Shown: piece by piece, positions 51,022-61,451 of the stretch
Layout: each line of letters starts with the position of its first letter
How positions within the stretch are numbered: the first letter of the stretch is position 1
DNA from: Priestia filamentosa
GTDB taxonomy: Bacteria > Bacillota > Bacilli > Bacillales > Bacillaceae_H
Reading direction: 5' to 3'
Length of the DNA stretch: 64,000 nucleotides
Assembly (NCBI RefSeq): GCF_900177535.1
Contig: NZ_FXAJ01000006.1
Coordinates: 173,831 to 237,830 of the forward strand
Made by a program: the position numbers and the translations under genes
Notes under the pieces: generated by a model
Told to the model about the DNA's origin: nothing
Seen by the model: only the letters and a program-made list of their open reading frames with translations
Database searches by the model: none

Positions 51022-51606
51022 TTAATTCAAAATTGACAGATGACGATGAATAACCTTTTGCAAGATTTTCGGGTATATAGCATGCTCAACTTCATGAATC
51101 CGTTTTGTAACAGCTTCAATGCTTTCTCCCTCACGAATTGAAACGCTTTGTTGAGCAATAATCGGCCCAGTATCAACACCTTCATCAACATAGTGAACAG
51201 TAATTCCTGTAACTTTCACCCCTGCTGCTACAGCTTGTTCAACCGCATCTTTTCCAGGGAATGAAGGAAGAAGTGAAGGATGAATGTTCACGATACCACC
51301 AGGAAAAGCTTCTAAAAGCGTCTCTCCTACAATTCGCATATAACCTGCAAGGACTACAAGCTGTACGCGATGCTCACGAAGCTTTATAAGAAGATCTTCT
51401 TCATATGCGGATTTTGATTCGTAGTCTTTTGCTGAAAATGAAAAAACGGGAATTCCTACTTTTTCTGCCCGAGCAATTACTTGTGCTCCAGGGCGATCAC
51501 AGACAACAAGAGAAATGTTTGCATCCAAGCGCTGATGTTTTACAGCTTCATAAATCGCTTGAAAATTGCTGCCATTTCCAGAAGCAAACACAGCAATATT
51601 AATCAT
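51022..51606 (-). CDS. purN: Phosphoribosylglycinamide formyltransferase PurN
   Basis: 194 residues; transfers formyl from 10-formyl-tetrahydrofolate to GAR (step 3). [12 protein letters not shown] is the phosphate loop. Asn-x-His in [16 protein letters not shown] and Asp in [13 protein letters not shown] are the catalytic residues. It overlaps the purM stop by 4 bp. Confidence 0.96.
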   Translation of the reverse strand: MINIAVFASGNGSNFQAIYEAVKHQRLDANISLVVCDRPGAQVIARAEKVGIPVFSFSAKDYESKSAYEEDLLIKLREHRVQLVVLAGYMRIVGETLLEAFPGGIVNIHPSLLPSFPGKDAVEQAVAAGVKVTGITVHYVDEGVDTGPIIAQQSVSIREGESIEAVTKRIHEVEHAIYPKILQKVIHRHLSILN

Positions 51607-52640
51607 GAAAGAGCGCCTCCACCGAACTCAATGCCTTCTTTGTTTGTAACACGTCCGATGATGTATGCTTTCTCGTTCTCGCCTTCAACCGCTTCAATTG
51701 TCTTATGAAGGTCCTCTTCAGCAACAACTAATACAAATCCAATTCCCATATTAAATACTTCGAACATTTCACGACGATCTAAGTTACCTTTTTCCTTTAA
51801 AAACTCAAAAATAGTCGGAATTGGCCATGAACCATAGTCGATTTCAGCTCCACATCCTGCTGGAAGCATACGTGGAATATTCTCAACAAATCCCCCGCCA
51901 GTTACATGGGCCATACCAAGAATGTTCACATTCTCTGCTGCTTTTTTCACTGCTTTTACATAAAGCTTTGTTGGTGTTAGAAGTTCCATACCAAGAGACT
52001 TATCAAATTCCTCATATGTTGTTTGAAGATCAAGACCAGCTTCATCTACAATATGACGAACAAGTGAATAACCATTGCTATGAATTCCGCTTGATGAAAT
52101 TCCAATTAAAACATTGCCAGCTTTGATGTTTTCACCTGTAATAAGCTTTGATTTTTCAACAGCTCCAACAGCAAATCCTGCGAGATCATACTCTTCTGGA
52201 TCATACATACCAGGCATTTCAGCTGTTTCTCCTCCGATAAGGGCACACTCTGATTGCTCACAGCCGTCTGCAATTCCTTTTACAATAGCTTCGATTTTTT
52301 CTGGCTCGTTTTTTCCACACGCAATATAATCTAAGAAATAAAGAGGTTCTGCTCCTTGTGTAACAATGTCATTTACACACATTGCAACAGCATCTTGACC
52401 AATTGTTTCATGATAATTCATTGTAAACGCAAGCTTTAGCTTTGTTCCGACTCCGTCTGTTCCAGATACTAAAACAGGTTCTTTTAAATTGAGCTGAGAT
52501 AAATCAAACATCGCTCCAAATGATCCGATGCCACCCATTACTTCTCGACGCTCAGTACGTTTTACATGTTTTTTCATCCGTTCAACTGCTTCGTACCCAG
52601 CATGGATATCAACCCCTGCTTCTTTATATGTGTTCGACAT
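51603..52640 (-). CDS. purM: Phosphoribosylformylglycinamidine cyclo-ligase PurM
   Basis: 345 residues; AIR synthase (step 5), an ATP-dependent ring closure. [44 protein letters not shown] and [15 protein letters not shown] are the family motifs. GAGGAGG upstream of the ATG, 18 bp after purF. Confidence 0.97.
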   Translation of the reverse strand: MSNTYKEAGVDIHAGYEAVERMKKHVKRTERREVMGGIGSFGAMFDLSQLNLKEPVLVSGTDGVGTKLKLAFTMNYHETIGQDAVAMCVNDIVTQGAEPLYFLDYIACGKNEPEKIEAIVKGIADGCEQSECALIGGETAEMPGMYDPEEYDLAGFAVGAVEKSKLITGENIKAGNVLIGISSSGIHSNGYSLVRHIVDEAGLDLQTTYEEFDKSLGMELLTPTKLYVKAVKKAAENVNILGMAHVTGGGFVENIPRMLPAGCGAEIDYGSWPIPTIFEFLKEKGNLDRREMFEVFNMGIGFVLVVAEEDLHKTIEAVEGENEKAYIIGRVTNKEGIEFGGGALS

Positions 52641-52658
52641 ATAAATCCTCCTCTTTCT

Positions 52659-54071
52659 TTAGCACGTCACCTTTTCGTGAGGATGTGCTGTATCTGGATA
52701 AATTTCTGTTGGATATTTACCTGTGAAACATGCCATACACTGCCCACCGTTTTCAAAAGGTCTACCAATTGCATTTACAAGACCTTCTTCACTTATAAAG
52801 TAAAGTGAGTCAGCACCGATAATTTCACGCATTTCTTCTATTGAATGTTTAGATGCCATAAGCTCTTCTGTTGTTGACGTATCAATTCCATAGAAACATG
52901 GATTTTTAATTGGTGGCGCACTAATACGAACATGAACTTCTGTCGCGCCTGCTTCCCGAAGCATGTTTACAATACGACGACTTGTTGTTCCACGAACAAT
53001 TGAGTCATCAACCATGACAACACGTTTACCTTCTACAATTTTTCGAACAGCAGAAAGTTTCATTTTAACCCCTTGCTCACGCAGTTCTTGAGAAGGCTGG
53101 ATAAATGTTCTACCAACGTAGCGGTTCTTAATTAAACCAAGCTCATATGGAATTTGTGACTGTTCCGCATATCCGATAGCTGCTGAAATACTTGAATCAG
53201 GTACACCTGTTACAACGTCTGCTTCAATAGGAGCTTCTGATGCAAGCTGTTTTCCCATGCTTTTACGTGCAGAGTGAACATTAATACCATCAATGTTGCT
53301 GTCAGGACGAGAGAAATAGATATATTCCATACTGCACATAGCACGATTTGCGTTATAAGCAAAGCGCTCTGACGTTATGCCATCATTGTTGATTACAAGA
53401 AGTTCACCAGGCTGTACATCTCGCTCATGTTTTGCCCCAACAATATCTAGAGCACATGTTTCACTTGCAATCACATACGCATCACCTAGAAGACCAATAG
53501 AAAGCGGGCGAAGACCGTGTGGATCAAGAGCAACCATTAGAGAATCTTCTGTTAAAAGAAGAAAAGCATACGCTCCTTTTACCATTGAAAGAGCATTTTT
53601 CAGCTGATCTTTTAATGTTGAAAAACCGCTTCTTTTAATAAGATGTGCTAATACTTCTGTATCTGATGTTGTTTGAAAGATACTTCCTTGGTTTTCAAGC
53701 TGATGTTTTAGCGCTGTTGCATTTACTAAGTTTCCGTTATGAGCAAGTGCCATGCTGCCTGTTTGAGAACGGAAGTGAAGAGGCTGAACGTTCTCGTAGC
53801 CTCCACCTCCTGCTGTTGCATAGCGAACATGCCCAATTGCAGCTGTTCCTTTTAAATCCTTAAGTTGACCGTTTTGAAATACTTCAGCAACAAGACCTGT
53901 GTCTTTATGAATGTTCACTGTTTCTTGGTCGCTTACTGCAATTCCCGCTCCTTCTTGACCGCGATGCTGTAAGCTGTGTAGCCCGTAATACGTTAACTCT
54001 GCTGCTTTTTCATGACCCCAAACCCCAAACACGCCGCATTCTTCGTTTAAGCCTTTGATTTCAGCAAGCAT
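52659..54071 (-). CDS. purF: Amidophosphoribosyltransferase PurF
   Basis: 470 residues from ATG 54071 (AAAGGGG upstream), starting [19 protein letters not shown]. Catalyses the first committed step, PRPP plus glutamine to phosphoribosylamine. An 11-residue propeptide is expected to be removed to expose Cys12 as the N-terminal nucleophile. The cysteines that bind the 4Fe-4S cluster in the Bacillus enzyme are present (SICSME-type [20 protein letters not shown]). PRPP loop: [14 protein letters not shown]. It overlaps purL by 25 bp. Confidence 0.97.
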   Translation of the reverse strand: MLAEIKGLNEECGVFGVWGHEKAAELTYYGLHSLQHRGQEGAGIAVSDQETVNIHKDTGLVAEVFQNGQLKDLKGTAAIGHVRYATAGGGGYENVQPLHFRSQTGSMALAHNGNLVNATALKHQLENQGSIFQTTSDTEVLAHLIKRSGFSTLKDQLKNALSMVKGAYAFLLLTEDSLMVALDPHGLRPLSIGLLGDAYVIASETCALDIVGAKHERDVQPGELLVINNDGITSERFAYNANRAMCSMEYIYFSRPDSNIDGINVHSARKSMGKQLASEAPIEADVVTGVPDSSISAAIGYAEQSQIPYELGLIKNRYVGRTFIQPSQELREQGVKMKLSAVRKIVEGKRVVMVDDSIVRGTTSRRIVNMLREAGATEVHVRISAPPIKNPCFYGIDTSTTEELMASKHSIEEMREIIGADSLYFISEEGLVNAIGRPFENGGQCMACFTGKYPTEIYPDTAHPHEKVTC

Positions 54072-56275
54072 GAGATAGCCCCTTTCCAAGCTTCTTGTAA
54101 TTGTGCTGTTGTTTCATCAATAATTGCGTTTCCTTGCTCATCCTTCACAACAAAACGTTGGTTATCTGTCACAGTACCAATTTGCTTCGCATTCACAATA
54201 TTTTCGAATGCTTCTTGGTTTTCAGGGCTTACTGTTACAACAAAGCGAGATTGTGTTTCACTAAATAGTTCAGCTACCACGCCTTCACCAACTGTAATTT
54301 CAGCACCAAGCTTCTCACTGTTCATTAATTTTTCTGCTACAGCTACTGCTAATCCACCTTCAGCAATGTCATGAGCAGACTCTACAACACCGCTTTGAAT
54401 TGCTTTTAAAAGCTGTGCTTGACGTTCTTTCTCTGTCGCTAAATCTAAAGCAGGTGCTGCTCCAAAGATTTTTCCTTCAAGAAGTTTTTGAAGCTCACTT
54501 CCACCAAATTCTACATCAGCTTCTCCAAGCACATAGATAAAGTCTCCTGCTTTTTTCGCACTTTGTGTTGTAATATGTTCAAGTTCATGAATCAAACCAA
54601 CCATACCAACAACTGGTGTTGGATAAACTGCTTCACCATTTGTCTCGTTATATAATGAAACGTTCCCGCCGATAACAGGAGTTGATAGTGTACGACATGC
54701 TTCACTCATTCCGTCTGCTGCTTTTTCGATTTGCCAGAAGATTTCAGGCTTCTCTGGGTTACCGAAGTTTAAGCAATCTGTAATTGCAAGTGGCTCTCCA
54801 CCTGAGCAAACGATATTACGTGCAGCCTCTGCTACAGCAATTTGTCCGCCGACTTCAGGATTTAAATAAAGGTAGCGAGAGTTACAGTCCGTTGTCATTG
54901 CAAGGGCTTTGTTTGTTTCGCGAATACGTATAACTGCAGCATCTGACCCAGGTGCAACAACTGTGTTTGTACGTACCATGTAATCATATTGACGATAAAC
55001 CCATTCTTTGCTTGCCACTGTCGGCTGCTTTAAAAGGGAAAGAAGTGTTGCTTTGTAATCAGTTACACGTGGAACGTAATTTTCCATTTCTTCAAACTCT
55101 TTAATATATTCTGGTTTTTTAGAAGGCTTATGATATACTGGTGCATCTTCTGCAAGTGCATCAACAGGTACATCTGCCACGATTTCCCCTTTATGAAGAA
55201 GACGAAGCTTTTGGTCTTCTGTTACTTTACCAATTGCAACACCTTCAAGACCATACTTTGTAAAAAGATCAATAATCTCTTGCTCTTGGCCTTTTTTCAC
55301 AACAACAAGCATGCGTTCTTGAGATTCAGAAAGCATCATTTCATATGCTGTCATTCCTGTTTCACGTTGTGGTACAAGGTCAAGATTCATTTCAAGTCCC
55401 ATACCTGCTTTACTTGCCATTTCTGCTGAAGAACTTGTAAGACCTGCAGCACCCATATCTTGAATTCCAACAAGTGCTTCACATTGAACAAGCTCAATAC
55501 AAGCTTCAAGCAATAATTTTTCCATAAATGGATCGCCAACTTGAACTGCTGGACGTTTCTCATCTGATGAGTCAGAAAGTTCTTCAGAAGCAAATGTTGC
55601 TCCGTGAATACCGTCACGACCTGTTTTCGCTCCAACGTACATTACTGTGTTTCCAACACCAGATGCAACGCCTTTTTGAATATCTTTATGATCAATTAAT
55701 CCAACGCACATTGCATTTACAAGTGGGTTTCCTTCATAGCAAGGATCAAACGCAATTTCTCCTCCAACAGTTGGGATACCGATACAGTTACCATATCCAG
55801 CAATCCCTGCAACTACTTCTTCAAACAAGTAGCGTACGCGCGGACTTAACAGCTCACCAAAGCGTAAAGAGTTTAAGATTGCGACAGGACGAGCTCCCAT
55901 TGAGAAAACGTCACGAATAATTCCACCTACTCCTGTTGCAGCTCCTTGATAAGGCTCAATTGCTGATGGGTGGTTATGACTTTCGATTTTAAATACAACC
56001 GCTTGATCATCGCCAATATCGACAATTCCAGCTCCTTCTCCAGGACCTTGTAAGACTCTCTCACCTGTTACTGGGAATTTCTTTAGAATTGGTTTAGAAT
56101 TTTTATAGCTACAATGCTCTGACCACATAACAGCGAAAAGACCTGTTTCCGTGTAGTTTGGCAAACGACCTAATAATTCTTCAACTTTTTGAAACTCCTC
56201 ATCTGTTAAACCCATTTCTTGATAAATCTTTTGCGCTTTAATTTCTTCGGTACTTGGCTCAAGAAGTAATGACAT
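54047..56275 (-). CDS. purL: Phosphoribosylformylglycinamidine synthase subunit PurL
   Basis: 742 residues from ATG 56275 behind GGAGGG, the length of B. subtilis PurL; the 16 codons further upstream overlap purQ and are not used. The ATP-binding catalytic subunit of FGAM synthase (step 4), working with PurQ and Pur[38 protein letters not shown] and [15 protein letters not shown] are typical. Confidence 0.97.
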   Translation of the reverse strand: MSLLLEPSTEEIKAQKIYQEMGLTDEEFQKVEELLGRLPNYTETGLFAVMWSEHCSYKNSKPILKKFPVTGERVLQGPGEGAGIVDIGDDQAVVFKIESHNHPSAIEPYQGAATGVGGIIRDVFSMGARPVAILNSLRFGELLSPRVRYLFEEVVAGIAGYGNCIGIPTVGGEIAFDPCYEGNPLVNAMCVGLIDHKDIQKGVASGVGNTVMYVGAKTGRDGIHGATFASEELSDSSDEKRPAVQVGDPFMEKLLLEACIELVQCEALVGIQDMGAAGLTSSSAEMASKAGMGLEMNLDLVPQRETGMTAYEMMLSESQERMLVVVKKGQEQEIIDLFTKYGLEGVAIGKVTEDQKLRLLHKGEIVADVPVDALAEDAPVYHKPSKKPEYIKEFEEMENYVPRVTDYKATLLSLLKQPTVASKEWVYRQYDYMVRTNTVVAPGSDAAVIRIRETNKALAMTTDCNSRYLYLNPEVGGQIAVAEAARNIVCSGGEPLAITDCLNFGNPEKPEIFWQIEKAADGMSEACRTLSTPVIGGNVSLYNETNGEAVYPTPVVGMVGLIHELEHITTQSAKKAGDFIYVLGEADVEFGGSELQKLLEGKIFGAAPALDLATEKERQAQLLKAIQSGVVESAHDIAEGGLAVAVAEKLMNSEKLGAEITVGEGVVAELFSETQSRFVVTVSPENQEAFENIVNAKQIGTVTDNQRFVVKDEQGNAIIDETTAQLQEAWKGAISCLLKSKA

Positions 56276-56942
56276 GATTTTCCCTCCATTGGCGAACAAT
56301 TGATTGAAAAAGTTGTAATCCATCAGCGCTACCTAAAAGCTCTGATACAGCACGTTCTGGGTGTGGCATCATTCCAAGGACATTTCCTTCCTTGTTTGTG
56401 ATTCCAGCAATATCTGATACACTTCCGTTTGGATTATCTTTATAACGGAAAGCAATTTGATTATTCTCTTCAAGCTCTTCTAAAAGCTCTTCACTGCAAT
56501 AGTAGTTTCCTTCACCATGTGCAACTGGAATAGTGATTTCTTGTTTTTCTTTATATGCATTTGTAAACATTGTTTTATTGTTTTCTACAACAAGCGTTAA
56601 TGGCTCACAAATGAATTTCAAGTTTTCATTACGCTGCATTGCACCTGGAAGCAAGCCAGATTCTAAAAGAATTTGAAATCCATTACAAACACCAAGCACT
56701 GGTTTTCCCGCTTTTGCTGCTTTTTGAACTTCTTCCATTACATTTGCAAATCTTGAAATCGCTCCACATCGTAAGTAGTCACCATATGAGAATCCACCAG
56801 GAAGTAAGATTCCATCAAAGCGACTTAAATCTTTTTCAGTATGACGAACATATTCCACTTCTTCGCCAAGCTCATCTTTAATTGCATGATACATATCAAC
56901 ATCACAGTTTGACCCTGGGAATACAATTACTGCAAATTTCAT
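56259..56942 (-). CDS. purQ: Phosphoribosylformylglycinamidine synthase subunit PurQ
   Basis: 227-residue class I glutamine amidotransferase that feeds ammonia to PurL. The nucleophile is Cys in [10 protein letters not shown] (near residue 86), with a C-terminal His-x-Glu in MMPHPERAV. It overlaps purL by 17 bp and purS by 4 bp. Confidence 0.97.
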   Translation of the reverse strand: MKFAVIVFPGSNCDVDMYHAIKDELGEEVEYVRHTEKDLSRFDGILLPGGFSYGDYLRCGAISRFANVMEEVQKAAKAGKPVLGVCNGFQILLESGLLPGAMQRNENLKFICEPLTLVVENNKTMFTNAYKEKQEITIPVAHGEGNYYCSEELLEELEENNQIAFRYKDNPNGSVSDIAGITNKEGNVLGMMPHPERAVSELLGSADGLQLFQSIVRQWRENHVITS

Positions 56943-57190
56943 ACTTTTGCCACCTCTTCAATTTCGAAACGGTAGTCTTCGATAACTGTGTTAGCTAAAA
57001 GTTTTTCACACATCTCTTTCACACGTGTTTCAACGTTTTCTGTTTCTTCTACCGTAAGTTCGATAAATTTCCCGATACGTACTTCGCTTGCTTCTTTGTA
57101 ACCTAAATGATGAAGAGATTGCTCAACTGCTGTTCCTTGTGGATCTAAAACACTTTCACGTAATGTAACAAATACCTTTGCTTTATACAT
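56939..57190 (-). CDS. purS: Phosphoribosylformylglycinamidine synthase subunit PurS
   Basis: 83 residues; the small subunit that bridges PurL and Pur[39 protein letters not shown] and the final [12 protein letters not shown] mark the family. It overlaps purC by 8 bp. Confidence 0.96.
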   Translation of the reverse strand: MYKAKVFVTLRESVLDPQGTAVEQSLHHLGYKEASEVRIGKFIELTVEETENVETRVKEMCEKLLANTVIEDYRFEIEEVAKV

Positions 57191-57902
57191 GTGATTTTCC
57201 CCCGATTCGTTTTAAAATTTCTTCATATGCATCTGTAAGACCGCCAAGATCACGGCGAAATACGTCTTTATCAAGCTTTTCATTTGTATGAATATCCCAG
57301 AAACGACATGTGTCTGGTGACACTTCATCAGCTAAAATAATTGTGCCATCTTCTGTTTTTCCAAATTCCAACTTAAAATCAACAAGCTTAATGTCACGCT
57401 CAAGGAAGTATGGTAAAAGAATTTCATTTACTCGACGTGCTAAGAACTTAATGTAAGCAAGTTCATCCCAGCTTGCTGCTTTTAGGAATAGCGCATGCTC
57501 ATCTGTAATAAGTGGATCTCCAAGTGCATCATCTTTATAGTAAAGTTCAACAATTGGCTGCTCTGTTTTTGTGCCTTCTTCAACGCCAAGGCGTTTTGCA
57601 AGACTTCCTGCGATAACATTACGAACAACAACTTCTAAAGGAATAATACTTACTTTCTTTACAAGTTGCTCATAGTTTGAAAGTCTTTCAACAAAGTGTG
57701 TTGGTACATTCTCTTTATGAAGCACTTCAAATAGTAAGCTACTAATCTCGTTATTCAATACTTTTTTACCAGCAATAGATGACTTCTTTTCACCGTTAAA
57801 TGCTGTTGCATCGTCTTTATATTCAAGCCATAAAATATTTTCTTGATCTGTAGCATATATTTTCTTTGCTTTTCCTTCGTACAACAATTCTTGTTTTTCC
57901 AT
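57183..57902 (-). CDS. purC: SAICAR synthetase PurC
   Basis: 239 residues; adds aspartate to CAIR with ATP (step 7). [14 protein letters not shown] is the ATP loop; [20 protein letters not shown] and [10 protein letters not shown], then [15 protein letters not shown], are the signature motifs. Seventy bp separate it from purB. Confidence 0.97.
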   Translation of the reverse strand: MEKQELLYEGKAKKIYATDQENILWLEYKDDATAFNGEKKSSIAGKKVLNNEISSLLFEVLHKENVPTHFVERLSNYEQLVKKVSIIPLEVVVRNVIAGSLAKRLGVEEGTKTEQPIVELYYKDDALGDPLITDEHALFLKAASWDELAYIKFLARRVNEILLPYFLERDIKLVDFKLEFGKTEDGTIILADEVSPDTCRFWDIHTNEKLDKDVFRRDLGGLTDAYEEILKRIGGKSHV

Positions 57903-57972
57903 CTGTTCCTCACCTCATCTGAAGTATCAGCACTATTTTAGAAAGAAGGCGCAATGCCTTCTTTCTATTAAA

Positions 57973-59265
57973 TTAAAGTCCTAGACGATTAAAGATCATA
58001 TCTACATTTTTCAAATGGTGCTTGTAGTCAAAGCATTCTTCAATCTGCTCTGCTGTTAAGCGACTTGTAATGCGCTCATCACTCTCAATTAGTGAGCGGA
58101 ACGGAACTTGCTCTTCCCATGCTTGCATTGCTTTTGGTTGAACAAGGTCATATGCCTCCTCACGAACCATGCCTGTATCAATAAGTGTAAGAAGGACACG
58201 CTGAGAGAAAATAAGACCAAATGTTTTCTCCATGTTACGCTGCATGTTTTCTGGGAAGACTGTTAGATTTTTTACGATATTGCCAAATCTGTTTAACATG
58301 TAGTTTAAAGCAATTGTTGCATCTGGTAAGATAACGCGTTCTGCTGAAGAGTGAGAAATATCACGCTCATGCCATAAAGCAACGTTTTCGTAAGCTGTTA
58401 CCATATAACCACGAATTAAACGAGCTAAGCCTGTCATATTTTCAGAACCGATTGGGTTACGTTTATGAGGCATTGCAGATGAACCTTTTTGACCTTTTGC
58501 GAAAAACTCTTCAACTTCACGAGTTTCTGTTTTTTGTAAGCCACGTACTTCTACTGCAAATTTTTCAATAGACGCTGCTACAAGAGCAAGTGCTGACATA
58601 TAGTGAGCATGACGATCACGCTGAAGCGTTTGGGTAGAAATTGGCGCCGCTTTTAAACCAAGCTTCTCACACACAAATTTCTCAACAAATGGATCAATAT
58701 TTGCGAACGTTCCAACTGCACCAGACATTTTACCAACTGCAATGTTCTCTGCTGCATGTTTGAAACGCTCAACGTTGCGCTTCATTTCTTCGTGCCAAAG
58801 AGCCATCTTTAATCCGAATGTTGTTGGCTCAGCGTGAACACCGTGTGTACGACCCATCATTACTGTGTATTTATGTTCTTGTGCTTTCTCTTTTAAAATG
58901 TCAACAAAACGCTCAAGGTCTCCAATTAAGATGTCGTTTGCTTGTTTTAAAAGGTAAGAAAGAGCTGTGTCCACAACGTCTGTAGATGTTAAGCCGTAGT
59001 GTACCCATTTACGTTCTTCACCAAGCGTTTCTGATACCGCACGTGTGAAAGCAACAACATCGTGACGTGTTTCTTCTTCAATCTCTTTAATACGATTGAT
59101 ATCAAAAGAAGCATTCTCACGCAGTTTTTTTACATCTTCCTTTGGAATAACGCCAAGCTCTGACCATGCTTCACAAGCTAAAATTTCAACTTCTAGCCAT
59201 GCTTTAAAGCGATTTTCCTCTGTCCAAATTGCTCCCATTTCTTCACGTGTATAACGTTCAATCAT
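57973..59265 (-). CDS. purB: Adenylosuccinate lyase PurB
   Basis: 430 residues from ATG 59265 (GGAGG seven bases upstream). Cleaves SAICAR and adenylosuccinate, releasing fumarate. [20 protein letters not shown] opens it; the [29 protein letters not shown] and signature [16 protein letters not shown] motifs are present. Standard length. Confidence 0.97.
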   Translation of the reverse strand: MIERYTREEMGAIWTEENRFKAWLEVEILACEAWSELGVIPKEDVKKLRENASFDINRIKEIEEETRHDVVAFTRAVSETLGEERKWVHYGLTSTDVVDTALSYLLKQANDILIGDLERFVDILKEKAQEHKYTVMMGRTHGVHAEPTTFGLKMALWHEEMKRNVERFKHAAENIAVGKMSGAVGTFANIDPFVEKFVCEKLGLKAAPISTQTLQRDRHAHYMSALALVAASIEKFAVEVRGLQKTETREVEEFFAKGQKGSSAMPHKRNPIGSENMTGLARLIRGYMVTAYENVALWHERDISHSSAERVILPDATIALNYMLNRFGNIVKNLTVFPENMQRNMEKTFGLIFSQRVLLTLIDTGMVREEAYDLVQPKAMQAWEEQVPFRSLIESDERITSRLTAEQIEECFDYKHHLKNVDMIFNRLGL

Positions 59266-59279
59266 TTTAGTTCCTCCGT

Positions 59280-60404
59280 TTAACTCCAAATTTTTAAGGC
59301 GTTGATTTTTTCTAGCGCCATCTCTATGTTATCAGCAATGACCGTCATATGTCCCATTTTTCGTCCATCTTTTACTTCCTTTTTTCCGTACAAATGAAGG
59401 TGGCAGTCTGAAAATTGTTCGACTTTATCAAGTGCCTTGTTCATTTCGTCTCCTAAAAGGTTTGCCATTACTGCTGGCTTTAGCAGCGAAGAATCCCCTA
59501 ATGGCCAATTACAGATAGCTCGGATATGCTGACCAAATTGTGAAACAGCACAGGCATTCATAGAATAATGGCCAGAGTTATGCGGACGAGGAGCGAGTTC
59601 ATTCACAAATAGCTCTCCGTCTCTTGTTATAAACATCTCTACAGCTAGTGTGCCCACAAGTTTTAAATGATTCGCGATTTTCAAAGCAATCTTGGTTGCT
59701 TTCTCTTTTGTTTCTTCACTCACACGTGCTGGTACGATTGTTTGATATAAAATGTGATGTTTATGAATATTTTCACCAATTGGCAAGCATGTTACATCAC
59801 CATTTTCGTTTCGGTGAACAATGACAGACACTTCCTTTTGAAGGTCGATCCAGCTTTCCAGTACGCAAGTTCCCGCATTTAGAAGCTTTATGGCTTCATC
59901 AATATCTTCTTTGCGTTCAATTAGATGTTGCCCTTTCCCGTCATAGCCACCTTGACACGTTTTTAAGACGCATGGATATCCAATACTTTCAACTGCCTCT
60001 TCCATTTCCTCAGCTTTTTCAATAATGCGATAAGGAGCAATTGGAAGTCCTGCTTTTGTAATTTCTTCTTTTTCGAACTGACGATTTTGTGTAATTTTGA
60101 GTAAGTGGCTTCCTTGTGGTACATAAGAATGTTCCTCAAGCCACTTAACCATCTCTACATTCACATTTTCAAACTCATACGTAATGACATCTGAACATTG
60201 AGCAAGCTTTTGAATTCCTTCAAAGTCATCATAACCTGTTACAATCTTGATATCAGCTATTTGCCCACATGGAGAGTCCTCAGCAGGTTCTAAAACCGCT
60301 ATATTGTACCCCATTTCTTTTGCTGACATGGCCATCATTCGTCCAAGTTGGCCACCACCGATGATTCCAATTGTTTGTCCTGGTAAAATTCTATTCAAGT
60401 TCAT
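59280..60404 (-). CDS. purK: N5-carboxyaminoimidazole ribonucleotide synthase PurK
   Basis: An ATP-grasp enzyme making N5-CAIR from AIR and bicarbonate. I start at ATG 60404 (374 residues, [20 protein letters not shown]), which overlaps the purE end by 14 bp; 15 codons more are open upstream. Neither start has a strong ribosome binding site, so coupling to purE is likely. [15 protein letters not shown] and [17 protein letters not shown] are typical. Confidence 0.95.
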   Translation of the reverse strand: MNLNRILPGQTIGIIGGGQLGRMMAMSAKEMGYNIAVLEPAEDSPCGQIADIKIVTGYDDFEGIQKLAQCSDVITYEFENVNVEMVKWLEEHSYVPQGSHLLKITQNRQFEKEEITKAGLPIAPYRIIEKAEEMEEAVESIGYPCVLKTCQGGYDGKGQHLIERKEDIDEAIKLLNAGTCVLESWIDLQKEVSVIVHRNENGDVTCLPIGENIHKHHILYQTIVPARVSEETKEKATKIALKIANHLKLVGTLAVEMFITRDGELFVNELAPRPHNSGHYSMNACAVSQFGQHIRAICNWPLGDSSLLKPAVMANLLGDEMNKALDKVEQFSDCHLHLYGKKEVKDGRKMGHMTVIADNIEMALEKINALKIWS

Positions 60405-60879
60405 CACTACTTTGCATCGCTTTTTGTTTTGTAGACTCACGGCGCTCATATAAACGAGCTTCTAGCTGATCATCTCGAGTCGCTAATATTTGGGCTGCTA
60501 ACAATCCTGCATTTGTAGCCCCCGCTTTTCCAATTGCAACGGTTGCCACAGGTACACCACCTGGCATTTGTACGATAGAAAGAAGTGAGTCCAATCCTTG
60601 CAAATGACTAGAGCGAACTGGAACTCCGATAACTGGCAGTAACGTTTTAGCTGCTACCATACCTGGCAAATGTGCTGCACCTCCAGCGCCTGCAATAATT
60701 ACTTCAATTCCTCGTCCTTTTGCTTCTTCTGCATATTGAAACATTAAATCAGGAGTACGATGTGCTGATACAACTTTTTTTTCATATGCTACATGCAGTT
60801 CATCTAAAATATCACAAGCATGCTTCATCGTTTCCCAATCAGAAGTACTTCCCATAATTACAGCTACTTTTGCATTCAT
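60391..60879 (-). CDS. purE: N5-CAIR mutase PurE
   Basis: 162 residues; class I PurE converts N5-CAIR to [37 protein letters not shown] and [16 protein letters not shown] are the active-site motifs. First gene of the pur operon, with AAGGAGAGC before ATG and 25 bp after the riboswitch terminator. Confidence 0.97.
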   Translation of the reverse strand: MNAKVAVIMGSTSDWETMKHACDILDELHVAYEKKVVSAHRTPDLMFQYAEEAKGRGIEVIIAGAGGAAHLPGMVAAKTLLPVIGVPVRSSHLQGLDSLLSIVQMPGGVPVATVAIGKAGATNAGLLAAQILATRDDQLEARLYERRESTKQKAMQSSDELE

Positions 60880-60903
60880 GTATAAGCTCTCCTTTTGAAA
60901 ATA

Positions 60904-60958
60904 AAAATGCCTAGAGTAGTTGGAGACAAGAGAAAGTCACCACCTACTCTAGGCATTC
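60904..60958 (-). terminator. Attenuator terminator of the purE guanine riboswitch
   Basis: GAATGCCTAGAGTAG pairs with CTACTCTAGGCATTTTTA on the minus strand, followed by TTTT. Its loop holds ACTTTCTC, complementary to GAGAAAGT next to the 3' strand of aptamer helix P1. That gives a visible antiterminator pairing that ligand binding would block. Confidence 0.88.
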
Positions 60959-60989
60959 TTAGAATACATAACCTAGTGTAAGATACTTT

Positions 60990-61060
60990 CTCTCATAGTC
61001 CGACAATTTACGGTCGTCGGGTAGAAACTTGTGGGCCATATCCCCACTATTATACGAGAG
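60990..61060 (-). ncRNA. Guanine riboswitch upstream of purE
   Basis: On the minus strand the aptamer runs CTCGTATAATAGTGGGGATA to GACTATGAGAG. Kissing loops GGATATGG and CCGTAAA and the core TTTCTACC match the purine class. The discriminating base in GACTAT is C, as in guanine (not adenine) riboswitches. Guanine or hypoxanthine would favour the downstream terminator and switch off the pur operon. Confidence 0.95.
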
Positions 61061-61085
61061 TTCGCTTCTTAGAATTTCTATAATC

Positions 61086-61115
61086 ATAGTAACAGCTTAC
61101 CAAACCTTATGTCAA
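61086..61115 (-). promoter_or_regulatory. Promoter of the pur operon
   Basis: Minus strand TTGACA (61110-61115), an 18-bp spacer, then TACTAT (61086-61091), placing the start just before the riboswitch. Confidence 0.75.
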
Positions 61116-61117
61116 TC

Positions 61118-61163
61118 AAAAATCGAATGTTTTATATTGTTTTTTATCTATTGTTCGTGTTTT
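61118..61163. promoter_or_regulatory. PurR operator (paired PurBoxes)
   Basis: On the minus strand CACGAACAA and ACATTCGAT form two inverted arms with about 17 bp between, immediately upstream of the -35. Spacing and sequence resemble the B. subtilis pur operon PurBox pair (CACGAACATT ... CGTTCGATAA, from memory). PurR would repress here when PRPP is low. Confidence 0.7.
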
Positions 61164-61359
61164 ACAGCTTCTTTCCTTCGAAAGTGATTTTTCGTTCTGT
61201 TGGAATGCACTCTTTTTTTCCGTTTACTACTTTCTCAGTGAACACTGGTTTCTCAAAGCGCCGTATAGGAGTATATCCTTCCTTTTTCATACGATCAAGA
61301 CAATCAGAAATTGTCTCGCCTTGTTGTACTTCAAATGTTTTCTTATTCTTACTAGCCAA
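61162..61359 (-). CDS. yebG: NETI-motif protein YebG
   Basis: 65 residues, basic and soluble; QGETISDCLDRMKKEGYTPI carries the motif for which the family is named (here GETI). It lies directly upstream of purE as in B. subtilis; the PurR operator overlaps its end. GGAGG precedes the ATG. Function unknown. Confidence 0.88.
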   Translation of the reverse strand: MASKNKKTFEVQQGETISDCLDRMKKEGYTPIRRFEKPVFTEKVVNGKKECIPTERKITFEGKKL

Positions 61360-61415
61360 TATAAATCCTCCTTAGAAATTTTCATGGTTCTTATTATAAA
61401 CGGAATTGAGCAAAG

Positions 61416-61450
61416 AAAAAACGAGAGAAATAAAATTTCTCTCGTTTTTT
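61416..61450 (-). terminator. Terminator of the nucleotidase gene
   Basis: AAAAAACGAGAGAAA and TTTCTCTCGTTTTTT around TAAAA, directly after the stop at 61452. Confidence 0.92.
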
Positions 61451-61451
61451 C

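Noticed and set aside
61109..61375. Plus-strand ORF of 88 codons over yebG and the PurR operator
   Set aside because: Antisense of the conserved yebG gene and of regulatory DNA.
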